Shown in pieces: positions 1 through 9,344 of a DNA stretch of 64,000 nucleotides. Within the stretch, counting starts at the first letter, position 1. Every line of letters begins with the position of its first letter. The notes below the pieces were generated by a model. That model saw nothing but the letters and a program-made list of their open reading frames with translations, did no database searches and was not told the origin of the DNA. Source of the stretch: Clostridiales bacterium (GTDB taxonomy: Bacteria; Bacillota; Clostridia; Oscillospirales; Oscillospiraceae); contig JAAVHT010000021.1 of the NCBI GenBank assembly GCA_014799565.1, positions 108,689 to 172,688 on the forward strand, read 5' to 3'. Made by a program: the position numbers and the translations under genes.

Positions 1-1022
1 TGGAACAGCAATACCAGCAGGGCAAGGCCCAGGGCGGAGGGCCCGTCCTCTTCTCTCTGGGCAACGGGCGCGAACAGCAGGGCGCACTGCATGATGACTG
101 CCCGGAAGGCCGACGGAGTGCCGCCGGCCATGAGGGCGTAAAACACCAACAGCGGGATCATGGCCAATGCCACATTTCGCCGCCGCCCGCACAGAAACAG
201 CGCCATCTGTACAAGAAAGGAGATATGGAAGCCGGACACCACTGCCGCGTGCATCAGCCCCGCCCGGTTGAAGGCGGAGTAGAGCGTATCGTCCAATCCC
301 GTCTTGTCCCCCAGGGTGACGGCGGCGGCGATGGGGGCGGCGAGGTCGTCAAAGGCGGCGTAAATGCCGTCACGGAGCTTGCGGGCGCACAGGGCGGGCC
401 AGTGGCGGAAGGGGACGCGCTCCACCGGCGTGACCTCCGGCCCGTCGTCGCAATAGGCCAAGAGGTACACTCCCTTGGCAGTGTAATAGGTGGTCTCGTC
501 GCCGTAGGCATGGGTAGACAGCTTGATCCGGGCCGTACAGGCCACCCGGTCGCCTGGCTTCAGCTCTCCCCAATCCGCCGAGCCGTACACCAGCGCGTCC
601 GGGGCAAAAAAGCCGCCGCCCAAATGGACGGTGACGGAATAGCCGCCAATGGAGGTGGGACTGGGGTAGGAGGACATCTCCCCGGAGATGGTCACCTCAT
701 CCCCTATCCACTTTTCTGCCGGAGCGCGGAACAGCACGAAATACGCCCCGGCCCACCCGAGGGCCAGCACGCCGCCCAGGCACAGGGCCAGCCCCCGCCG
801 GGAAATCTGGTATAACGTCCACCGGGACAACGGGCGTTTATCTTTGGGACAGCGCAGGAGGATGGGGTGGTCGTCCCCTCGGGGCCGGGTGGTCAGCCAC
901 ACCGACAGCATCAATGTCAGCAATACGGCCACGGCTATGACGGGGATTGTCCCTGTTCCCCGATAGCACGCCCACAGGCAGGCGGCGCCGAAGCCAGCCG
1001 AAAACCAGGCCAGTTTCCGCAT
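1..1022 (-). CDS. comEC: ComEC/Rec2 family DNA uptake channel, N-terminal part (cut by window edge)
   Basis: An open frame runs from an ATG at 1022 to the window edge with no stop, about 340 codons. The first 90 residues hold two hydrophobic stretches, followed by a beta-rich soluble part like the DUF4131/OB-type domain of ComEC. Near residue 260 the frame reads HAAVVSGFHISFL, and about 45 residues later GGTPSAFRAVIMQ; these match the conserved HxxxISGxH and PSxxRA signatures of the ComEC competence membrane domain. ComEC is the inner-membrane channel for transforming DNA. The start is supported by a purine-rich site (AAGGGGGCGG) just upstream and a sigma-A promoter at 1054-1082. The C-terminal lactamase-like domain lies outside the window. 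Confidence 0.85.
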   Translation of the reverse strand, partial: MRKLAWFSAGFGAACLWACYRGTGTIPVIAVAVLLTLMLSVWLTTRPRGDDHPILLRCPKDKRPLSRWTLYQISRRGLALCLGGVLALGWAGAYFVLFRAPAEKWIGDEVTISGEMSSYPSPTSIGGYSVTVHLGGGFFAPDALVYGSADWGELKPGDRVACTARIKLSTHAYGDETTYYTAKGVYLLAYCDDGPEVTPVERVPFRHWPALCARKLRDGIYAAFDDLAAPIAAAVTLGDKTGLDDTLYSAFNRAGLMHAAVVSGFHISFLVQMALFLCGRRRNVALAMIPLLVFYALMAGGTPSAFRAVIMQCALLFAPVAQREEDGPSALGLALLVLLF

Positions 1023-1053
1023 ACCACCGCCCCCTTCTCTGTCTCTTTCCCCT

Positions 1054-1082
1054 ATTTTATCCGCAAAAGCGGAACAAGTCAA
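1054..1082 (-). promoter_or_regulatory. sigma-A promoter of comEC
   Basis: On the minus strand TTGACT is followed after exactly 17 bases by TAAAAT. The predicted start of transcription falls about 20-25 bases before the comEC ribosome binding site. Confidence 0.6.
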
Positions 1083-1161
1083 CGCCGGGGAGAAAAATGG
1101 CGAAAGGGCTTGCCAGCGGGGAGCGGGTCTGGTATGCTGACAGGGACGAGGAGATGATATT

Positions 1162-1794
1162 GTGTACATATTCGACCTGGACGGCACCATCACCGACACC
1201 AACGGCCTGTGGGCGGAGGTGGATCGGGAATTCTTGGCCCGCCGGGGGCTGACCAACACCGAGGAGTACCGGCGGGTGGTGGAGCGCTCCATTTTCCCCA
1301 TCGCGGCCCAGTTCACCAGAGACTACTACCACCTGCCCGACGCACCAGAGGACATCATGGCGGAGTGGGACAGCTTGGCGGAACGCCATTATCGGGAGCT
1401 GGCCCCTTTAAAGCCGGGGGCGGAGGAATTCCTGCGCCAATGCAAGGCCGAGGGCCGCCCCATGGCCATCTTCACCGCCTGCCGCCCCGCCCTGTGCGAG
1501 GCCATCCTGGAGCGGTATGGGCTGCGGGAGCTGTTCGGCCATGTGATCTTCGCCGAGGAGATCGGCCTGGAAAAGCGGGATCCCCGGTGCTTTACCCGGC
1601 TCAGCGAGCTGCTGGGCGCGCCGCCCGAGGACTGCACTCTCTTTGACGACAGCCCGGACAACTGCGCCACCGCCATGAAAGCGGGTATGACCGCCGTGGG
1701 GGTGTACGACGACTATTACGCCTCCCGCCAGGACGAGCTGAAATCGGTGTGTCGCCGGTATGTCCGCTCTCTGGAAGAATTGGTGAAACAATAG
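1162..1794 (+). CDS. HAD-superfamily hydrolase (phosphoglycolate phosphatase-like)
   Basis: A 210-residue protein starting at a GTG, MYIFDLDGTITDT, which is HAD motif I with nucleophile Asp near residue 5 and general acid Asp two residues later. Motif II Thr/Ser is in IFTACRP near residue 110, a conserved Lys follows in the GLEKRDPRCF stretch, and motif IV acidic residues are in TLFDDSPDNC near residue 160. The helical cap between motifs I and II (residues 15-85) is C1 type, as in phosphoglycolate phosphatase and beta-phosphoglucomutase. The substrate cannot be told from sequence. No close ribosome binding site stands out besides GACGAGGAGATG, which supports the GTG start. Monocistronic as far as visible. 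Confidence 0.8.
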   Translation: MYIFDLDGTITDTNGLWAEVDREFLARRGLTNTEEYRRVVERSIFPIAAQFTRDYYHLPDAPEDIMAEWDSLAERHYRELAPLKPGAEEFLRQCKAEGRPMAIFTACRPALCEAILERYGLRELFGHVIFAEEIGLEKRDPRCFTRLSELLGAPPEDCTLFDDSPDNCATAMKAGMTAVGVYDDYYASRQDELKSVCRRYVRSLEELVKQ

Positions 1795-1855
1795 GCCCAT
1801 TGGCAAACCCCTCCCCTGTCACATAGAATGTGGGGCAAAGGAGGTGTTTTACCAT

Positions 1856-2740
1856 ATGGAAGAAATGATCCCATGCTCGGTAAAGGATCAGGACGTGTTC
1901 CAGCGGGTGTGGCAGCGGGTGATGGGAGACCGCGACCAGGAAAGCAGCCCCATCCGCTCCGGCCCCCTCAATATGGAGGGCGACCTGTCCTGCGACTGCC
2001 TGAAGGCCCTGGCGCAGCAGCAGGGAACTGGCTTCCCCCCGGAGTGTGAGCGCCAAGAGCAACCAGCCCAGCCCATGGAGCCGGAGATGCCCATGGAGCC
2101 GGAACCGCCTATTCAGACACCGAACTGCTGGCAGCCCGTGGAGGAGATGCCGGGGGAGCAGACCCCCACCCAGGAAACCCCGGCCCAAGAGTCTCAGACT
2201 CAAGAGCCAACGGCTCAAGATCAGCCCGTCCCGGAGGAAACCTGCGAGGACTGCGCCGAAACAGAGGGCCTGCCCGAGGCGGACGGCCCCGACCGTGGAA
2301 ACGACCTGCCCCAGCTGTGGGAGGAGCCCCAGCCCGCCGATGACCGCACCGCCCGACTGCGCCGCCACGTGATGGACGCGCTGGAGGGCTGGCAGTTCTA
2401 CCGCCACCTGGCCAGGAGAGCCCGTGGGACGGACGCGCGGACGCTGAACAGCATGGCGGGGGAGCAGCACAAGGATGCCCGGAAGCTGTCGGCGGCCTAT
2501 TTCCTGCTCACTGGGCTGCGGTACTGGCCCTCTGAGATGCTGGGCGCTCCGGCCATCCCGTCCTACTGGGGGGCGCTGCGCACCCGCCACCAGGCGGAAC
2601 AGCGGCAGGAGAACGCCTATCGGCTGGCCGCCGACGACTGGGACGATCCCGATCTGCTGGCGCTGTACAACGAGCTCATTGAGGGCTGCCAGCGGCGCAG
2701 CCATCAGCTGCGGGGCCTGCTGGAGCAGGATATTACTTAA
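1856..2740 (+). CDS. proline/glutamate-rich protein with C-terminal ferritin-like domain
   Basis: 294 residues. The ATG at 1856 is chosen because AAAGGAGGT sits 10 bases upstream; a GTG at 1844 would overlap that site. Residues 1-60 are mixed. Residues about 60-150 are low complexity, rich in Pro, Glu and Gln with short imperfect repeats (PMEPEMPMEPEPP, TQETPAQESQTQEPTAQ). The C-terminal 130 residues look helical and resemble a rubrerythrin/ferritin-like bundle (HVMDALEGWQFYRHLARRARG, then AGEQHKDARKLSAAYFLL), with Glu and His at spacings expected of di-iron ligands. Such proteins occur in spore-forming Clostridia with unknown roles. Metal binding and function are inference. Confidence 0.6.
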   Translation: MEEMIPCSVKDQDVFQRVWQRVMGDRDQESSPIRSGPLNMEGDLSCDCLKALAQQQGTGFPPECERQEQPAQPMEPEMPMEPEPPIQTPNCWQPVEEMPGEQTPTQETPAQESQTQEPTAQDQPVPEETCEDCAETEGLPEADGPDRGNDLPQLWEEPQPADDRTARLRRHVMDALEGWQFYRHLARRARGTDARTLNSMAGEQHKDARKLSAAYFLLTGLRYWPSEMLGAPAIPSYWGALRTRHQAEQRQENAYRLAADDWDDPDLLALYNELIEGCQRRSHQLRGLLEQDIT

Positions 2741-2758
2741 CCGCGTGTGTGAACGGGA

Positions 2759-2786
2759 GAGCGCCGGGGCCAAACCCCCGGCGCTC
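2759..2786. terminator. GC-rich hairpin between convergent genes
   Basis: An 11-bp perfect stem (GAGCGCCGGGG with CCCCGGCGCTC) sits between the convergent ferritin-like and GNAT genes. T-runs are weak, so termination is likely but unproven on either strand. Confidence 0.55.
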
Positions 2787-2790
2787 CTGA

Positions 2791-3195
2791 TTATGCCAGC
2801 TCTTTTCGCAGGATGATCTCCAGCGGTTCACCGGGCAGCAGCAGGGAGCCGCAGTCCACATAGCCGTTTTTGCGGTAAAAGAACTGGGCCTGCTCGTTGG
2901 ACAGGGTGGAGGTCAAGACCCGCTCACAGCCGCGCCTTGCCATCTCTTCCTCCCAATGGCGCGTGAGCCGGGTTCCAAAACCCTTTCCCCTGTATCCCTC
3001 CAAAAAATACAGCATATTCATGAAGGGAATCTCATCCCAGAACAGATTGAACCTGAGCCAGCCCACAAAGGCATCCTGCTCAAACATCATGAGAACCCGC
3101 CCGGCCTCTATGCTGTGTACTAGTTCGCCTTCGCTGATGTGGCGGTCATGCTCTCTCAGCAGTTCAAAGTCATTTTGGTCAGCGTATCGTATCAT
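2791..3195 (-). CDS. GNAT-family N-acetyltransferase
   Basis: 134 residues. The acetyl-CoA binding motif A is visible as YFLEGYRGKGFGTRLTRHWEEEM (residues about 67-89; R/Q-x-x-G-x-G/A core RGKGFG), and motif B as the ANAEQAQFFYRKNGYVDCG-like stretch (here NEQAQFFYRKNGY near residue 105). This is the common compact GNAT fold; the acceptor (small molecule or protein N-terminus) cannot be assigned. The ATG at 3195 follows GGGAGGG, and a promoter with TTGCAA-17-TAAGAT lies at 3225-3253. The gene is convergent with its left neighbour and divergent from pcrA. Confidence 0.85.
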   Translation of the reverse strand: MIRYADQNDFELLREHDRHISEGELVHSIEAGRVLMMFEQDAFVGWLRFNLFWDEIPFMNMLYFLEGYRGKGFGTRLTRHWEEEMARRGCERVLTSTLSNEQAQFFYRKNGYVDCGSLLLPGEPLEIILRKELA

Positions 3196-3224
3196 GCTCC
3201 CATCCCTCCCGGCCTGTTTGGGCT

Positions 3225-3253
3225 ATCTTACCACACCTGCCCTCCCTTTGCAA
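3225..3253 (-). promoter_or_regulatory. sigma-A promoter of the GNAT gene
   Basis: Minus-strand TTGCAA, 17-base spacer, TAAGAT. Confidence 0.55.
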
Positions 3254-3264
3254 CGGAACGCCCC

Positions 3265-3293
3265 TGTACTTTTTTGCGAAACTCTGCTATAAT
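3265..3293 (+). promoter_or_regulatory. extended -10 promoter of pcrA
   Basis: TGCTATAAT at 3285-3293 is a full extended -10 element; the matching -35 (TGTACT) is poor, as is usual for extended -10 promoters. Confidence 0.55.
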
Positions 3294-3323
3294 GTGTCCA
3301 CTTGACAAAAGGAGAATGATACC

Positions 3324-5843
3324 ATGCTGACACAGCAACAGGAGCTGGAATTCTGCCGCCTCCGCCGGGAGGTCATCGGCTTAAACTACCAAAATCTCAA
3401 CCCCGAACAGCGCAAAGCCGTGCTGGCCACCGAGGGGCCGCTGCTGCTGCTGGCGGGGGCAGGGTCGGGCAAAACCACCGTGCTCATCCACCGGGTGGCC
3501 AACCTCATCCGCTATGGCCGGGGATCGGACTGCCTGGAGGTGCCCGACTGGGTGACGGAGGACGACCTGGCCTTCCTGAAAAGCTACGCAGAACACCCCG
3601 CCAAGGAGGGCCGTCTCCAGGCCGACCGGCTGTGCGCCGTAGAGCCCGCCGCCCCCTGGTCCATTATCGCCATCACCTTTACCAACAAGGCCGCCGGGGA
3701 GCTGAAAAACCGCCTGGAAAAAATGCTTGGCTCCCAGGCCCGGGACGTGTGGGCGTCCACCTTCCACTCCGCCTGCGTGCGCATCCTCCGCCGGGACATC
3801 GAGAAGCTGGGCTTCCCCGCCTCCTTCACCATCTACGACACCGACGACTCCCAGCGGGTGATGAAGGACTGCATCCGGGAGCTGAACTTTGACGACAAGC
3901 AGTTCCCGCCCCGCTCGGTGCTAGGGACGATTTCAAAGGCCAAGGACAAGCTCCAGCTTGCCAAGGATTTCGCCAAGGAGTGCGACCAGTCCGGCGACTA
4001 TCGCCTGCAAAAGATCGCCAAGCTGTACGCCGCTTACGAAAAGCGGCTGTGGGAAGCGGGGGCGCTGGACTTCGACGACATCATCCTCCACACCGTCCGT
4101 CTGCTCCAGCAGCATGATGACATTCTGCAATATTACCAGAGAAAATTCCGTTATGTACTCATCGACGAGTACCAGGACACCAACAATCTGCAATACCTGC
4201 TGGCCTCCCTGCTGGCCGGGGGGCGGGAGAACATCTGCGTGGTGGGGGACGACGACCAGTCCATCTACCGATTCCGGGGGGCCACCATTGAGAACATCCT
4301 CTCCTTCGAGGATCAGTACAAGGGCTGCCGCACCATCCGGCTGGAGCAGAACTACCGCTCCACCAAGAACATCCTGGACGCCGCCAACGCCGTCATCCGC
4401 CACAACCAGGGCCGCAAGGGCAAAGAGCTGTGGACGGCGGGAAACGAGGGAGACAAGGTGTCCCTGTACACCGCCATGAATGAGAACGACGAGGCCCGGT
4501 ACGTGGCGGACAAGCTGATGGAGGACTACCGGGCGGGAGAAAAGTGGAATTCCCACGCCATCCTCTACCGGATGAACGCCCAGTCCAACCAGCTGGAAGT
4601 GGCCTTCAAGCGCAGCGGCATCCCCTACCGGGTCATCGGCGGCACCCGGTTCTTCGACCGGGCGGAGGTCAAGGATATGCTGGCCTACCTGTGCGCCATC
4701 CAGAACCACGCCGACGATCTGCGGCTCACCCGCATCATCAATAACCCGCCCCGGGGCATCGGGAACACTACGGTGGAGCGGGCCCGGTTCATCGCCGCAG
4801 AACAGGGGCTGTCCCTGTGGGAGGTGATCTCCAACGCCGGAGCATACCCGGAGCTGCAAAAGCCCGCCGCCAAGCTGGGCCAGTTTGTCACCATGATAGG
4901 CGAACTCACCGTCCTGTCTCAGACCATGGATCTGCCCAATTTCTACGAGGAGGTGGTGGCCCGGACGGGCTACGCCGCCATGCTCCAGGCGAAAAACGAC
5001 ATTGAGAGCCGCACCCGGCTGGAAAACGTGCGGGAGCTGCTCACCTCCATCAACGGCTACATGGAGAACGCGGAGGAGGAACCCACCCTGGCGGGCTTTT
5101 TGGACGAGATCGCCCTGTACACCGACCTGGACAGCCACGACCCCAACGAGGACGCGGTGGTGATGATGACCATGCACTCCGCCAAAGGGCTGGAGTTCCC
5201 CACCGTGTTCGTAGTCGGCATGGAGGAGGGCATCTTCCCCGGCATCCGGGCCATCGGCGAGGCGGAGGAGATGGAGGAGGAGCGGCGGCTGTGTTACGTG
5301 GCTCTGACCCGAGCCAAGGAGCGGCTGTACCTCACCTGCGCCGGCCAGCGGATGCTGTTCGGCCACACCAGCAACAACCGGCCCTCCCGGTTCGCCGGGG
5401 AGATCCCCAACGAGCTGCTGGAGCAATCGGGGCGCTCCTACTTAGATCCAACACCCACTGGGGATTGGGACGACTTCGACCAGACCCCTCAGGTGTCCAC
5501 CTACCGGGAGCCCTACCGTCAGGCCCAGCCCTCCTACGGCGGTCAGTGGCGGAGCACCTACACCGGGCGGTCGCAGACTGCCGCTGGCGGGCGGTCGCAG
5601 ACTGCCTCCAGCCTGCAAAAGTCCTCCTCCCGGCCTGTGTTCCAGTCCGCCGTCTCTACCCCCTCCACCCCCCTGCCGGACTACCAGAAGGGGGATATGC
5701 TGGAGCACAAAGCCTTTGGCCGGGGCATGGTGACGTCCGCCCAGAAAATGGGGGGCGATGTGCTGCTGGAGATTGCCTTCGACGGCGTGGGCACCAAGCG
5801 GCTCATGCTGAAAACCAGCGCACAATATATCAAGAAGCTATAA
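3324..5843 (+). CDS. pcrA: UvrD/PcrA-type ATP-dependent 3'-5' DNA helicase
   Basis: 839 residues, slightly longer than usual PcrA (about 720-750). All SF1A motifs are present in order: Q motif (LNPEQRKAVLATEGPLLL), Walker A AGAGSGKTT near residue 44, IAITFTNKAA (Ia), DEYQDTN near residue 280 (II), GDDDQSIYRFRGA (III), LEQNYRST (IV), MTMHSAKGLEF (V) and VALTRAKERLYL (VI). An insertion of about 60 residues follows motif I, and a basic Ser/Gln-rich linker (residues 700-780) leads to a C-terminal KGDMLEHKAFGRGMV Tudor-like module that contacts RNA polymerase in PcrA. The role is replication, repair and clearing of stalled complexes. The start has AAAAGGAG 9 bases upstream. Confidence 0.93.
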   Translation: MLTQQQELEFCRLRREVIGLNYQNLNPEQRKAVLATEGPLLLLAGAGSGKTTVLIHRVANLIRYGRGSDCLEVPDWVTEDDLAFLKSYAEHPAKEGRLQADRLCAVEPAAPWSIIAITFTNKAAGELKNRLEKMLGSQARDVWASTFHSACVRILRRDIEKLGFPASFTIYDTDDSQRVMKDCIRELNFDDKQFPPRSVLGTISKAKDKLQLAKDFAKECDQSGDYRLQKIAKLYAAYEKRLWEAGALDFDDIILHTVRLLQQHDDILQYYQRKFRYVLIDEYQDTNNLQYLLASLLAGGRENICVVGDDDQSIYRFRGATIENILSFEDQYKGCRTIRLEQNYRSTKNILDAANAVIRHNQGRKGKELWTAGNEGDKVSLYTAMNENDEARYVADKLMEDYRAGEKWNSHAILYRMNAQSNQLEVAFKRSGIPYRVIGGTRFFDRAEVKDMLAYLCAIQNHADDLRLTRIINNPPRGIGNTTVERARFIAAEQGLSLWEVISNAGAYPELQKPAAKLGQFVTMIGELTVLSQTMDLPNFYEEVVARTGYAAMLQAKNDIESRTRLENVRELLTSINGYMENAEEEPTLAGFLDEIALYTDLDSHDPNEDAVVMMTMHSAKGLEFPTVFVVGMEEGIFPGIRAIGEAEEMEEERRLCYVALTRAKERLYLTCAGQRMLFGHTSNNRPSRFAGEIPNELLEQSGRSYLDPTPTGDWDDFDQTPQVSTYREPYRQAQPSYGGQWRSTYTGRSQTAAGGRSQTASSLQKSSSRPVFQSAVSTPSTPLPDYQKGDMLEHKAFGRGMVTSAQKMGGDVLLEIAFDGVGTKRLMLKTSAQYIKKL

Positions 5844-5855
5844 AGGAGATATTTT

Positions 5856-6185
5856 ATGCGTATTGTTATCAGTGCTTTGGCGATCTTATTCGGCCTGCTT
5901 CACATCATCGCGGCGCGTACCCAGTTAAAATCCACAGATTCTGCCGCCCGGGGCTTTGCCATCGCCATGCTATGCGGGGGCGTCTGTGTGGCGTTTGAGG
6001 CATTCGCGCACCTGGTGGGAAACAACCCCGGTTGGATAGACGCCCTGGCGTGCGCCACGGGCTGTCTGCTCATCTGCTTTCCGGCCTATGCCAACGGCAG
6101 ACGGGCGGGAAACGTCCACCTGTCTCACCACATTATACGGGGGACGATCGCCGCCCTGCTGGTGGCGGGCTTTGTGATCTGGTAA
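5856..6185 (+). CDS. small membrane protein, unknown function
   Basis: 109 residues with AAAGGAGA before the ATG and only 12 bases after the pcrA stop, so probably in the same transcript. Four hydrophobic segments can be seen (about residues 3-20, 32-52, 60-78, 88-107) with short polar loops. I do not recognise a family; the layout is that of a small four-helix inner-membrane protein. There are no cysteine, histidine or charged motifs suggesting an enzyme. Confidence 0.7.
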   Translation: MRIVISALAILFGLLHIIAARTQLKSTDSAARGFAIAMLCGGVCVAFEAFAHLVGNNPGWIDALACATGCLLICFPAYANGRRAGNVHLSHHIIRGTIAALLVAGFVIW

Positions 6186-6187
6186 TG

Positions 6188-6224
6188 AAAAAGGACAGCC
6201 CCGCGCTAACCGCGCGGGGCTGTC
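6188..6224 (-). terminator. terminator of the leftward lepA-nadE-chromate block
   Basis: A 13-bp perfect GC-rich stem (6194-6206 with 6212-6224), followed on the minus strand by CTTTTTC. It also separates the convergent small membrane gene. Confidence 0.8.
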
Positions 6225-6226
6225 TG

Positions 6227-6829
6227 TTACATTTGGAAAATGACCCCCGCAATTGCGGCCAGCCCGATAAAGCAGATGGGGTGCAGTTTTTTCAGCGGGG
6301 TGTACTTCACCAGCACAAAGATGACGACTGCCAGTATGATCGCGGGCCAATAAAACAATTGGGTTTTAATTGTACCGCCGTCTCCCGTCACTTCGTGGAA
6401 CATCAGGGCGATCTTGGCCACCTGGAGCAGGGCGGCGGTGATGAGCGCCACCGACGCGGCCCGCAGGCCGTAAAACACCCCGTCCACCGCCTTGGACTGG
6501 CGGAACTTCTGCAAAAACCCGGCGATGATGAGGATGATGACGATGGAGGGGAAAATGAGCCCCAGGGTAGAGACGATGCCCCCGACGATGCCCAACACCG
6601 GGCCACCAACCAAGCTCCCGGTGTGGAAGCCCACATAGGTGGCCATGTTCACCCCCATGGGGCCGGGGGTGGACTCGGAGATGGCAATCATGTCCGCCAG
6701 GTCGCCGGAGGTGAACCAGCCGGTGCGCTCCCCCAGGTCGGTGAGGAAAGGGATGGTGGCAAGGCCGCCGCCCACGGAGAACAGCCCCACCCGGCAGAAC
6801 TCAAAAAACAGTCTGATGAGGGTCATCAT
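6227..6829 (-). CDS. chromate transporter, short-chain subunit (second of pair)
   Basis: 200 residues. The first ATG of ATGATGACC (6829) is used; it overlaps the stop of the upstream paralogue, so the two are translationally coupled. The protein carries the CHR-domain signatures FSVGGGLATIPFL near residue 18 and ISESTPGPMGVNMATYVGF near residue 50, and about five to six membrane segments. Short-chain CHR proteins act as pairs, each giving one half of the antiporter; characterised members export chromate, but in anaerobic gut bacteria the true substrate is uncertain. A longer continuous frame upstream is out of phase with the paralogue and is not used. Confidence 0.85.
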   Translation of the reverse strand: MMTLIRLFFEFCRVGLFSVGGGLATIPFLTDLGERTGWFTSGDLADMIAISESTPGPMGVNMATYVGFHTGSLVGGPVLGIVGGIVSTLGLIFPSIVIILIIAGFLQKFRQSKAVDGVFYGLRAASVALITAALLQVAKIALMFHEVTGDGGTIKTQLFYWPAIILAVVIFVLVKYTPLKKLHPICFIGLAAIAGVIFQM

Positions 6830-7416
6830 TTCAGCCCTCCCTTTGCCGCCCGAACACACAGCCCCGCCGCCCCAGCGGCAATGACCAGGAACACCGGGGA
6901 GGTCACGACCCCCAGCACCGTCCCCAGCGTGCCCACAGGCAGGGAAAAGAAGGTGCTCCACGCCGCCAGCACCAGCACCACGGCGTAGATGATCCGGGTG
7001 GGCCAGTCGATGACGGAGTTTTTGAACAGCTTGATGACACTGGACGCGATCAGCGCCACCACCCCGGCCCGGACGCCGTTGAAGGCGTGGATCACCCAGG
7101 AGATGTGCATGAAATTCTGCAAAAAGGCGGCGATGACCATGATAATCACAATGGACGGGAACACCAGCCCCAGGGTGGCGAACACGCCGCCCATGATGCC
7201 CGCCTGACCGCGGCCCACAAAGGTGGCGGTGTTCACCGCAATGATGCCGGGGGTACACTGGCCCACGGCGTAGTAGTCGGCCAACTCGCCCTCGGTGGCC
7301 CACTTTTTGTTCTCCACCAGCTCCCGCTGGAGGATGGGCAGCATGGCGTAGCCGCCGCCGAAGGTACACACGCCGATCCGGGCGAAGGTCACAAACAAAT
7401 CGACCAGCAGGTTCAT
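6826..7416 (-). CDS. chromate transporter, short-chain subunit (first of pair)
   Basis: 196 residues, N-terminus [29 protein letters not shown], holding the CHR FGGGxAMxP signature, then VGQCTPGIIAVNTATFVG and several hydrophobic helices. It is homologous to its downstream partner but clearly diverged, as expected of the obligate heteromeric two-gene CHR systems. Its ATG overlaps the nadE stop by four bases, so expression follows nadE. Anion (chromate or sulfate-like) transport is known for the family; the physiological substrate here is not shown. Confidence 0.85.
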   Translation of the reverse strand: MNLLVDLFVTFARIGVCTFGGGYAMLPILQRELVENKKWATEGELADYYAVGQCTPGIIAVNTATFVGRGQAGIMGGVFATLGLVFPSIVIIMVIAAFLQNFMHISWVIHAFNGVRAGVVALIASSVIKLFKNSVIDWPTRIIYAVVLVLAAWSTFFSLPVGTLGTVLGVVTSPVFLVIAAGAAGLCVRAAKGGLK

Positions 7417-9329
7417 TCGATCCCCTCCAGATCATCCAGCCATAATTTTGCCACGGCATCGCTGGGCATCCGCCAATCGCCACGGGGAGACAGGGTAACC
7501 GACCCCACCTTGGGCCCGTCGGGCAGGCAGGAGCGCTTGAACTGCTGGGAGAAGAAGCGGCGGTAGAAGTTCTTCAGCCATTTCAGCAGGGTTTCCCGGT
7601 CGTAACGATCCCCCAGGGCATATTCCGCAAGCCGCAGCACCTTCCGGGGCCGGAACCCCCAGCGGATGGCGTAGTACAGGAAGAAGTCGTGGAGCTCATA
7701 GGGTCCCACCAGATCCTCCGTCTTTTGGGCGATCTCCCCGTCCTTGGGGGGGAGCAGCTCGGGGGAGACGGGGGTGTCCAGGATGTCCCTGAGGACTTCT
7801 CCGGCCCGTCCGCCCAGGCGGTCGGCCTCGTAGGCCACCAGGTGGCGCACCAGCGTCTTGGGGATGGAGGCGTTGACGGCGTACATGGACATATGGTCGC
7901 CGTTGTAGGTGGCCCAGCCCAGGGCCAGCTCGGACAGGTCGCCGGTGCCGATGACCAGGCCCCCCCGCTGGTTGGCCAGATCCATCAGCACCTGTGTGCG
8001 CTCCCGGGCCTGGCCGTTCTCGAAGGTGACGGACTGATCCTCCATGGACTGGCCGATGTCGGCAAAGTGCTGCTCCACCGCCTTGCCGATGTTGACCTCC
8101 CGGAAGTCGGTGCCCAGCTCCATGGCCAGCACCTCCGCGTTGGAGCGGGTGCGTTTGGTGGTGCCGAAACAGGGCATGGTGACGGCCAGAATGCCCTTCC
8201 GATCCCGGCCCAGCATATCGAAGGCTTTGGCGGTGATGAGGATGGCCAGGGTGGAGTCCAGCCCGCCGGACAGGCCCACCACGGCGCAGGAGGCATTGGT
8301 GTGCTCCAGCCGCTTTTTGAGGCCCAGAGCGGCGATTTTCAGGATTTCCTCGCACCGCTCCGCCCGGTGCTCCGCGTCCGCCGGAATGAAGGGAGCGGGT
8401 GAAATGGAGCGGGTGAGTTCGGTTTCCCCCGCCTCCAGCTGGAAGGTGCGGCGCCAGGACTCCCCCTCCACCGCGCCGAAGGTGGTCATGCGCTGGCGCT
8501 CATGGGCCAGGCGGCCCAGGTCGATCTCCGAGACGGTCAGGCCGGTGGAGAACCGGTTCTCCGCCAGCAGAGTCCCGTTTTCAGCAATCATGTTGTGTCC
8601 GGCGAACACCAGGTCGGTGGTGGACTCCCCCTCGCCGGCGTCGGCGTAGATATAACCGCACACCAGGCGGGCGGACTGGCCGGTGACCAGCTGGCGGCGG
8701 TAATTGGCCTTGCTGACCACCTCATTGCTGGCGGACAGGTTCAAAATGACCGTCGCGCCATTCGGGGTCAGGCAGTTGGAGGGCGGATCGGCGGCCCATA
8801 GATCCTCGCAGATTTCCACGCCTACGGTCAGGCCGGGGACGGTTTTGCAGTCGAACAGAGCCACATTATGGGCGTCCATCAACACTTGCTGTCCGCACAG
8901 AGTCAGACTGTACTCCGCCCCACGGCCGGAAGAGAACCAGCGGCCCTCATAGAACTCGCCGTAGCTGGGAATGCAAATTTTCGGAACCAGACCCAGGATA
9001 TTACCCCGGTTGACCACCGCCGCGCAGTTGTAGAGCTTGCTGTCCCACCGGTTCCACACAGGCAGGCCCACGGCGGTGAGCAGATCCAGCTCTGCCGTCT
9101 CGTCCAGAATGCGCCCCAGGGCCTGTTCGGCCCCGTCCAGCAGGGTGTCCTGCAAAAACAGGTCGCCGCAGGTGTACCCGGTGACGCACAGCTCCGGCAA
9201 GGCTAAAACCTTGACCCCCTGCGCCGCCGCTTCCTTCATCAGCTTGATGATCTGTTCCGCGTTGTAATCGCAGTCCGCTACCCGGATTTTGGGCGTGCCC
9301 GCCGCAACCTTCACAAAGCCGTCTCTCAT
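7413..9329 (-). CDS. nadE: glutamine-dependent NAD+ synthetase
   Basis: 638 residues, the length of the two-domain enzyme. Residues 1-290 form the nitrilase-type glutaminase: catalytic Glu in LPELCVTGY, Lys in [18 protein letters not shown] and Cys in [10 protein letters not shown]. Residues 330-638 form the synthetase: the PP-loop [13 protein letters not shown] near residue 350, then [19 protein letters not shown], which binds ATP and deamido-NAD. It makes the last step of NAD biosynthesis using ammonia from glutamine. It lies 15 bases downstream of lepA in the same direction and is coupled to the transporter pair. The ATG at 9329 is preceded by AAAGGAGGCATTACTCC. Confidence 0.93.
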   Translation of the reverse strand: MRDGFVKVAAGTPKIRVADCDYNAEQIIKLMKEAAAQGVKVLALPELCVTGYTCGDLFLQDTLLDGAEQALGRILDETAELDLLTAVGLPVWNRWDSKLYNCAAVVNRGNILGLVPKICIPSYGEFYEGRWFSSGRGAEYSLTLCGQQVLMDAHNVALFDCKTVPGLTVGVEICEDLWAADPPSNCLTPNGATVILNLSASNEVVSKANYRRQLVTGQSARLVCGYIYADAGEGESTTDLVFAGHNMIAENGTLLAENRFSTGLTVSEIDLGRLAHERQRMTTFGAVEGESWRRTFQLEAGETELTRSISPAPFIPADAEHRAERCEEILKIAALGLKKRLEHTNASCAVVGLSGGLDSTLAILITAKAFDMLGRDRKGILAVTMPCFGTTKRTRSNAEVLAMELGTDFREVNIGKAVEQHFADIGQSMEDQSVTFENGQARERTQVLMDLANQRGGLVIGTGDLSELALGWATYNGDHMSMYAVNASIPKTLVRHLVAYEADRLGGRAGEVLRDILDTPVSPELLPPKDGEIAQKTEDLVGPYELHDFFLYYAIRWGFRPRKVLRLAEYALGDRYDRETLLKWLKNFYRRFFSQQFKRSCLPDGPKVGSVTLSPRGDWRMPSDAVAKLWLDDLEGIE

Positions 9330-9344
9330 GGAGTAATGCCTCCT

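Noticed and set aside
3933..5426. Minus-strand frame of 497 codons inside pcrA
   Set aside because: Antisense shadow; pcrA has every helicase motif on the plus strand.
6227..7483. Single 418-codon frame over both chromate transporter genes
   Set aside because: Its first half is out of frame with the clear N-terminal CHR protein; two coupled genes with an ATGA overlap explain the region.
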